Below are positions 57,533 through 64,000 of a DNA stretch of 64,000 nucleotides, piece after piece; the stretch's first letter is position 1, and each line of letters starts with the position of its first letter. This stretch comes from Linum tenue (Eukaryota > Streptophyta > Magnoliopsida > Malpighiales > Linaceae). The DNA is taken from positions 19,344,001 to 19,408,000 of the forward strand of contig CAMGYJ010000011.1 in assembly GCA_946122785.1 (NCBI GenBank). The letters are read 5' to 3'. The notes under the pieces were generated by a model. The model searched no databases, was not told the origin of the DNA, and saw only the letters and a program-made list of their open reading frames with translations. The position numbers were made by a program, and so were the translations under genes.

Positions 57533-59699
57533 ATTTGATTATAAAAAATTACAATGAGAATTCCAAGGCCATTTACTTTATCCTGTTTTTTTTTACTTTA
57601 CAAATGGTGTGGGTGTGGGTGTGCCATGGTTTTATCAAGTTTGGACCGAACCAAACTCATGAGAACTGCGGTCTAATAATGAAAGACATTTTAGTACCAA
57701 GTATCGGACTAATATTGCATTTCGTTTGGTTTGGTCAGGTTTGATCCGGTCCAAATGTCACTTCGATCCATTTTCTTTATTATTTATAAAATTTATGATA
57801 AATAAGGATTGAACTACATTATATTCGTTTCAATATGGTCCGATCCAAACATCACTGCGATCCAATGCGATGGTGGGATTGGACTAACCCGCTACTGACT
57901 CCTAGGCTAGGTGTGGGTGTCTCTCACTCTCGCCACCACTCACCACATTCCTTTTCTCTTTTCTATTCCTACTATTATTCACGGTTTCCTAAAATTAAAA
58001 TGCATTCAGTGTTCTTCCACTTCACAATAATTGAAATTTGATCCAGAGAGAAAAAAAACTATAAAAAACCCCATAAGCAGGCCAAATCCATTATTGAGCA
58101 CCCCAAATATTCTTAATGAACAGTAAAACCCGTTTATCTTTATATGTAGAAAAATAAAATAAAATAAAATAATAATAATATCTTCTGCCCTTTGGGCCTC
58201 ATGAAACCCATTAGGAGCTTCACCAAAATCAGGAGATGATGATAGTACGAGCAAAACTACTCTTGAGAGCTCCCAAGTCCCATCCAAGCATCATTAACAT
58301 AGGTTTCCACCTTGTTTGTTCCACCTGTGAACCAAGACAAGACCATGAATGAACGCTGTGATTCGTGAGCTTCATATCTCCAATCCAGCCACGAAAGTCA
58401 ATCGTACCAGTCGTATGGAAATAGTGTATTGGCAGTACATAGTCTTGGCCTTAAAAGGTACAGAAATATAGATAATACCGATATCAGTGAAAATGATGAA
58501 AAACGTGGGGTGGTTGGGTCTCATATATGTCAAATAGATATCATTTTTATGTGTAAAGAAACTACATAATAAAAAAAAGGCAAAGCAGAGAAAAACATAC
58601 CTACACTATGCATATATGATACGCAAAATCATTGAAATTAAATAATGAGGAGATCACACCGGCCCTGCATGTCCCGTAATATTCATTATTATTATCCCTA
58701 CAGCTCAATCAAAATTATCTTCCTTCCCTTCCCTTTGGCAATCGTACCGGTGACGATACTCACAGTCCATTTGTATTTAAGTTATAGTCAAAGAATTCGA
58801 CTTTACCTTTCACCACCTACTCCCATGATCTGTAAATGCAACTGCCGGTGCCAATGCTTTTCGTCTACTGAAGCCTTTTTCTGGGTTGGCTCTTGGTGAT
58901 AGGCAACTAAGGGAAGTCAAGTCAGGTCATCGACCGATCCTTTCTTCAAAGATTAGCATCCCCCTCCCTAACAAGACATTCAAACACAAAAAACATACGA
59001 CAAATGAAATGATTAAGTCTTTGATTGAGTGTTGAACTCTTTGCATTTGTTAAATAAACGAAATAACAATTATTCATAAAATTGTCACTGCATTATGCAA
59101 TGGTCACAAAAGCTCTGTGCTCAATCCAACAACACCCAACTCCTACGAATACATGCTCACAGTACTATGAGAAGTAGGGGGAAATGGGCCAAACCAACCT
59201 TGACCCCGTCATTATCCTAAAAAAACTCGGTCATATAGGGTCAAGCATCCAACTTACTCACCCCAATCATGTACTCCTTTGACCCTCTTTGGAATGTACG
59301 ACTGTATTAGTGGGGCAATGACCGAGCTAATGGGTCGACTCACATAAATAAGCACATTATTTTTTGAAAAATTATATTTTGGCACCCAACCTTATTTTTT
59401 CTTACAATTTAGTACCAAAGTTTATTTTTTTACAAAAAGGTTTAGAAATTTGTGGTAAAATTACATGTTAGTACTTTTATAAGTTTTTTACCTTGCATTA
59501 TAGTATCTAAACTTGTAAACACGTTACAAATATCCTCAATGTTGGTACGAGAAATTTCATATCACTGATTGCTTCTATATGAAATTGGAATAAAAACAAC
59601 CCAATCATGCCCAACCCTTATAGGGCTAAAAAATGAGACTATTCTAAACTGATCCTACAAACAAACTTACCCAATTCGACACTCAAAATCTGTAGAATT
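57533..59699. other. AT-rich spacer without a supported gene
   Basis: No long frame. A minus-strand stretch at about 58470-58210 stays open for about 68 codons and has weakly coding-like composition (see findings). A (TAAAA/TAA)n-rich stretch occurs near 58150-58175. Nothing else is recognised. Confidence 0.4.
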
Positions 59700-59958
59700 T
59701 GATAACGCGGAAGGAAACAAACACAGAACACGAGAGTTTTACGTGGTATCCTCGATCGATTGATTGATCGAGACTAATCCACGGTGAGCTCTGAAGAGCT
59801 CACGACTGATCTCTTATTAGGTTTACATTGTGACGGTTTGCTATCACACAAGTCGATAGCTAAGCTTATATAGATAAACTTAGGGTTAAAACCCTAATCC
59901 AACGAATCAGACGAGGCCCAACAAGGCCCAATACTAACACGATTTAAGTAACCGCAAC
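59700..59958 (-). repeat. 3' LTR of a truncated copia element
   Basis: 259 bp: TGTTGCGGTTACTTAAATCG at the minus-strand start (59958) and GCGTTATCA at its end (59700). The polypurine tract CTTGAGGGGGAG precedes it (59970-59959). It carries TATATAAG and the copia-like TCTCCGTGGATTAG-type region. A second similar tract (CTTGAGGGGGAG) lies at 60219-60232. Confidence 0.75.
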
Positions 59959-60553
59959 ACTCCCCCTCAAGCGAAGACATGAATGACAAGAATGTCGAGC
60001 TTGAAGAAGTAAATGTAAAGAACAAGCATGATGGCTTGAACCACAAAACTCGAGATGAATAACATCTCGGACGAGGTTGATGGGAGACGACTGACTCTCT
60101 CTCTGAACAACCTGATGATGGAGACGATTGACTACGTCTCTTGAACTTGAACACACCTGGTACATCGCGGTCGACCTGATGACTGAGGTAGTCGACCGAC
60201 GTATGTTGACCTCCTATTCTCCCCCTCAAGCTGGAGCATGAACATCGTGAATGCCCAGATTGAAAAGTGATGAATGGTTGATATGTGCTCAATAATAAAC
60301 CGGAAGAGGGGACGACCATTTCTTGGATCGCAAATGTCAACTGGACGATGAAGGGACGATGACTTCTCTGTTCATACTACCTTTTGAACGCCAGGGGACG
60401 ACCATTTATGGAGCGTGAATACCTCGACCTATACTTGACTGTATTTGATGACAAAAACCTGCAAAATAAAATTGCTAGCCCAAAATCTAATTAAAGAGCA
60501 CATATAGGATCAAACTATTTTCATGTAGGAAGGGAGGAAAAGGAGGGGAGGGT
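59959..60553 (-). other. Remnant of the truncated copia interior
   Basis: Contains two purine tracts and GATGGTCGTCCCC-like words but no pol motifs. The rest of the element and its 5' LTR are absent. The last 40 bases are a GGGAGG-rich purine stretch, the target of the neighbouring Mutator-like element. Confidence 0.45.
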
Positions 60554-60649
60554 AGGAAAATTGAGATTTTTCCAATAATAGCACCTTTAAAAAAAAATTA
60601 CAATACTAGCACCCTTACAAAAATAATTACAAAACTAGCACCTATATTA

Positions 60650-61045
60650 ATGGAACGCACCTTAGAGGTGCGTTTTATAAATGAAACGCAGCCTAAGAAT
60701 GCGTTTCCAACATAAATCGCACCCCTAAGATGCGATTTAGGCTGTAAAACGCATCCCCAAGATGCGTTCAATATTTGGTGGCCAGCGACGTTCCAGTTCG
60801 CACGATGGAGGTGCGATCCAACGGGCTGGAGCATAGCCACGTCAGCAATCCGCGCGGTGGATTGTGGATCGCACTGGCGAGGTGCGATTTCTCGCCTGGA
60901 AAAGTGGAGCGTCCGTTTCCAGAGCTTTCAACGCCTCGGGACGCGGAGATCGCATCGGGGAGATGCGTTTTCACGCAGAGATCGCACCAGGGAGATGCGA
61001 TTTCGACGGGGTAAAATTACCCTACCGCCCCTGAGGGGTGCGATC
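60650..61045. repeat. Left hairpin array of the Mutator-like element
   Basis: About eight hairpins of 20-26 bases, such as AACGCACCTTAGAGGTGCGTT (stem 9, loop 3), GAAACGCA...TGCGTTTC, AAATCGCA...TGCGATTT and ATCGCAC...GTGCGAT, spaced by 15-60 bases. The arms change together: A-T in some units, T-A in others, at the same place beside the constant CGCA/TGCG core. Confidence 0.85.
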
Positions 61046-61052
61046 TGTTGGG

Positions 61053-61060
61053 TATAAATA
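61053..61060 (+). promoter_or_regulatory. Inward-facing TATA box at the left end
   Basis: TATAAATA on the plus strand, followed by a pyrimidine-rich leader (CACTCCACACCACCATTC). No plus-strand gene follows; with the opposite promoter at 62191-62199 this gives the convergent layout known from MuDR-type elements. Confidence 0.55.
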
Positions 61061-61106
61061 CCCCCCTTCCCCCTCTCATTTCTTCACTCCACACCACCAT
61101 TCTTCC

Positions 61107-61871
61107 TTATCTCTCTAGATATAATCTCTCTAAACCCTCCCCTCCCAAAAGCCTAGGAAATAAAGGTCTGTTGGTTGCGGCTAAGTCCGATCTGCCATCA
61201 GAAAATATTTCAGAGGGGTCGCTGACTGGTGCTGGTGGGGAAAGGTCCATCTGATCCTGCTCATGAAAGGCACCTTCATCAGCTCCATAATGGTAGTTGT
61301 GAAAACTACCGCTGCCTGTCAAGAAGTTGTACTGGGCTTGGTTGGGGATGTCCGGTTGAACTTCTTCTTCATATGACGAGAAAGATTGATGATGGCCTGC
61401 ACCTTGCCCTCCATCTTGGTACTGAAAATAGGAATGAGGATCATGGTAACTTTGGTAGGGATGATCGTCATATAATTCACCTCCACCATGGATACCAGAT
61501 GTTTGACCGTGTCCAGAATGACCTCCAACACTAACGGTTGGCTCGGTGTAAACGAACATCTCGGCTTTGGCCAATTTGTTGGACCTCAAGAATTCGAGCA
61601 TGGAATCTACGTCATCTTGAGTGGTTATGGTATATTCCTCATGCCACAATGACCCAGTTGCTCTGTTTGGGTATCGGTACACCATACGATCTACTCTTCT
61701 CGTGCCATCCATGCAAGTAACGTCAGTGCATATTTGATGGAGGTCTTCAAGCTTCGGTCTGGTACCGACCGTTATTTTCTGAAAATTGCCACCGACGTAG
61801 GTGGCCCCCTTTCCGGTCTCTTCCGTGTAACCATTCCACCGTAAGCCAAGCGTTAACTGACGGAATGCCAT
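61107..61871 (-). pseudogene. N-terminal fragment of a Mutator-like transposase (MuDR-type)
   Basis: From MAFRQLTLGLRWNGYTEETG at 61871 the frame runs 254 codons to 61107. The first 130 residues form a domain (GATYVGGNFQKITVG, LEDLHQICTDVTC, MVYRYPN, then TTQDDVDSMLEFLRSNKLAKAEMFVY) like the N-terminal PB1-like region of plant MuDR transposases. An H/Y/G/Q-rich linker follows. The catalytic DDE domain and zinc finger are missing: the frame ends in sequence that on the other strand is the left promoter leader, so an internal deletion fused the two ends. The ATG stands directly after a splice acceptor (TTTGTGTGCAG), implying a 5' untranslated intron. The promoter is at 62191-62199. It cannot be an active transposase but might bind or compete with one. 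Confidence 0.6.
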
Positions 61872-61936
61872 CTGCACACAAACAAACCGTAGTTTAGTTA
61901 ATATCATAAAAATCACAAATAAAAATAAAAATAAAA

Positions 61937-62112
61937 AGTAACACAAAATAAAGTTACGAGTTAATGTTAATGGCATAAAAAGTAACACAAAATAAACTTA
62001 CGAGTTAATCTTAATGGCATAAAAAGTAACACAAAATAAACTTACGAGTTAATCTTAATGACATAAAAAGTAACACAAAATAAACTTACGAGTTAATCTT
62101 AATGGCAAACAC
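61937..62112. repeat. Four 44-bp tandem repeats, each with a splice-donor-like site
   Basis: Period exactly 44 (AGTAACAC at 61937, 61981, 62025 and 62069). On the minus strand each unit reads ATTAAGATTAACTCGTAAGT, where CTC|GTAAGT is a strong plant donor; the unit nearest the coding exon has GTAACT instead. The array lies in the presumed 5' intron/leader of the transposase fragment. Confidence 0.88.
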
Positions 62113-62190
62113 ACTAAATAAATATAGATATACAACAGAAAAATGAAAGAGAGAATGAGAGGTGTGAAGAGTAGAGGTTTTCCGGCAAGT

Positions 62191-62199
62191 CTTATATAG
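62191..62199 (-). promoter_or_regulatory. TATA box of the transposase fragment
   Basis: CTATATAAG on the minus strand, followed by a CT-rich leader (CTACTCTTCACACCTCTC). It drives towards the transposase-like frame. Confidence 0.6.
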
Positions 62200-62600
62200 G
62201 GGGAAAAATTGTGAAAACCGCACCTCTAGGGTGCGGTTTTAGTCTGCATGCAGCCCTACGTCCATATTTCTCTGCATGGCTGTGTCGGGTGTCGGAAAAT
62301 TATTGACACGTAAACCGCACTTGGGAGGTGCGATCTACATGGCCAAACCGCACCTTAGAGATGCGGTTTGTTCTTGGAGAAATAAACCGCATCACTAAGG
62401 TGCGGTTTAGGTAGGTCAGGCCTAAACCGCACCTCGGCCATGCGTTTTATGTAGGCCAGACATGAAAACGCATGGCCAAGGTGCGGTTTAGGCCCACCAG
62501 AATAGAACGCACCCTCTAGGTGCGGTTTACATATAAAACGCACCTGGAGGATGCGGTTTATATTTAAAACGCATCACAAGGGTGCGGTCAATAAAAAAGG
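62200..62600. repeat. Right hairpin array of the Mutator-like element
   Basis: About nine hairpins with the same CGCA/TGCG core, e.g. AAAACCGCACCTCTAGGGTG with its arm CGGTTTT, AAACCGCA...TGCGGTTT (several) and AAAACGCA...TGCGGTTT. Units near the inner side pair C with G at the variable position; the outer ones are mixed (A against G, a mismatch). Confidence 0.85.
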
Positions 62601-62689
62601 GTGCTAGTTTTGTAAATATTTTTGGGAGGGTGCTAGTTTTGTAATTTTTTTTTTAAAGGTGCTATTTCTGGAAAAAACTCAGGAAAATT

Positions 62690-64000
62690 TGGAGGGGAGG
62701 TTAAGTTTGGAAGGGAGGGAAATTAGAGGGAATTGGAAAGAAAATGTTGTTTAATGGAGGAAAGTGGAAGGGAAAGTGGGAGGGAAAAAGTAGATTGGGA
62801 ATTGTGATATGTATTATATTTTATTGATGATAGAATAGTTAAATAATTTAATTATATGTTTATACTATTTACATTAATTATGTAATGTGGATCAAATTTG
62901 TTCTTCTTTGTTAATTTTGTTAACTACAACAAATCAAAAGTTGGTTATTTGAATGAAATTTGTCAACCTATTACTAAAATTTTGTTAACTATTTTATTGA
63001 GTAATAACATAGCAACTAAATATATAAACATACAACAAATTACAGATACATAAATTTGAGGAGCGTAACAAGTTTTTATATCTCATACAACAGTGTTATG
63101 TATGGTGCAAAACAACGTTACGTATGAGGTAAATCATCTATCTTGTTTGGTAGGATATTTTTGTGTCGAAATCGTAACCAAAGCTTATTTGTTTTATATT
63201 ATTTAAACCACCTATTGGTTTAGACTACAATAGGAGATTTTTCCAGTCGAATTGTCGGTAAGATACATTTTTAAGACGTATGAAAATAGATCATTTGAAA
63301 TTTACCCATTTGAATCAATTAAAAATTAGTCAACCTAAGTTACCCATTTGGAAAGTGTGACATATATGTTATTTATTAGTTATGTAGTAGTAAAATAATT
63401 GGATATGTGTTGATGTTATTTTCGTTATTTATGAATAGTGAATTAAACTTATTCTTTCTTGCTAATTTAGTTTATTATTAAAAATATTTCTCGATTTAAA
63501 ATCTCGTTCATTTTAATTTAAGGAAAGAGAAAAGAATTAGTTTTATTATAAACAAATAAAATAAACTCGCGTAATCTCACTTACTAATATTTATTTATTA
63601 TCATTAAACAAGGAAAGAAAAATGATAAATGGGGAAAGAAAAAAAAAAGAAAGAGAGCGTTGGAGAAGGAAGTTTTCCTTCCAATTCGGAGGGTCTGGTT
63701 GCACAGGATCCTTACTGTTGTTAGCTTCGAAAGAGAGTGTGATTAATATGTTATTTTAATAATAAAATAATATGATTGTATGTTAATATTCTACTCATAA
63801 GTTATGAATTAAATTTGTACTTTCTTTCTAAATCGTACCAAAATTTTACCGGAAAAATTAGTGGTATGATATTTTATTCTAAAATCATGATTTAACCACA
63901 TCAATTATTTTATACCGTTTAAAAGTGCATATCGGTTTAAGACTTGGGTTCCGTGACAAACCCCACTGGTTTTGTATACTATCCACTCCCTTATTTTAAT
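62690..64000. other. AT-rich spacer
   Basis: Begins with a purine-rich stretch (GGAGGGGAGG) that continues the target of the Mutator-like element; the rest is AT-rich with no coding frame, terminal repeats or RNA gene that I can recognise. Confidence 0.5.

Larger units (their letters stand above)
60563..62680. mobile_element. Mutator-like transposon with hairpin arrays at both ends
   Basis: The ends are GAGATTTTTCCAATAATAGC and, reversed, GAGTTTTTTCCAGAAATAGC, continuing as a terminal inverted repeat of about 70-80 bases (AGCACCTTTAAAAAAAAATT). The flanks are perfect 9-bp duplications AGGAAAATT (60554-60562 and 62681-62689), diagnostic of Mutator-like elements. Inside each end lie arrays of short hairpins and an inward-facing TATA box. 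The middle holds one transposase-like frame. It is an internal-deletion derivative: only the N-terminal part of a transposase remains. Confidence 0.9.

Noticed and set aside
58645..58899. 84-codon plus-strand frame
   Set aside because: No recognisable domain; chance frame in AT-rich DNA.
59894..60340. 148-codon minus-strand frame before the copia 3' LTR
   Set aside because: It runs across the polypurine tract into the LTR and has serine-rich low-complexity sequence without any pol or gag motif.
60650..62600. Hairpins as tRNA or microRNA genes
   Set aside because: Stems are only 7-10 bp with tiny loops, far shorter than plant microRNA precursors, and no tRNA fold or anticodon arm is visible.

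Overview
The window is nuclear DNA of a flowering plant, most likely a eudicot. The evidence is a spliced plant 2-oxoglutarate dioxygenase gene, plant-type Ty1/copia, Ty3/gypsy (Tat and Athila), L1-like LINE, hAT, Mutator-like and possible Helitron elements, and AT-rich spacers. I see no bacterial, phage or organellar features. I cannot name the species.

Layout. 1-10488: Athila-type/TR-GAG-type LTR retrotransposon material, mostly on the minus strand: an open ATHILA-like ORF running off the left edge, an array of ACACGGCC palindromes, a broken gag-protease, an inverted ATHILA fragment, and a non-autonomous element whose two LTRs belong to different subfamilies. 10489-11402: a copia LTR and gag start, then a broken dioxygenase pseudogene. 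11556-16957: a nearly complete copia element (+). 17067-17739: a small hAT. 17874-23591: a decayed copia-like element (-) whose 3' LTR was later hit by a foldback Mutator-type MITE and a hAT. 23892 to about 29500: an L1-like LINE (-). 30950-32770: a satellite-like array of nine ~210-bp units. 33436-40776: a short hAT split by a young LTR element (33628-40570) that carries gag-protease but no polymerase. 41023-53426: a 12.4-kb Tat-lineage gypsy element (-) with an antisense gene (+), a minisatellite, a nested hAT and a nested solo LTR. 53942-55316: the only intact host gene, a 2OG-Fe(II) dioxygenase (-). 55502-60500: tandem duplications, a possible Helitron and a copia 3' LTR. 60563-62680: a Mutator-like element with perfect 9-bp target duplications, about 18 short hairpins near its ends and inward-facing promoters. 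62690-64000: AT-rich spacer.

How it fits together. The host signal is one dioxygenase gene and a dead relative of it about 43 kb away on the same strand; the DNA between is almost entirely nested transposons. Target-site duplications were read by eye for eight insertions: ATAGT, GGTGG, GATAC, ATAAGATC, GTTCATTTAT, AGGAAAATT, TCGGCAAA/TCGACAAA and ATTCCGAC/ATTCCAAC, plus GGTACTTG/AGTACTTG for a ninth. Most transposon genes carry stops and frameshifts; several stops look like C-to-T changes at methylatable sites.

The most unusual signals are palindromic. The Mutator-like element carries hairpins whose arms change together. The Athila-type LTRs carry palindromic arrays at one shared position but with unrelated sequences in different subfamilies. 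The antisense Tat gene has its own TATA box and introns.
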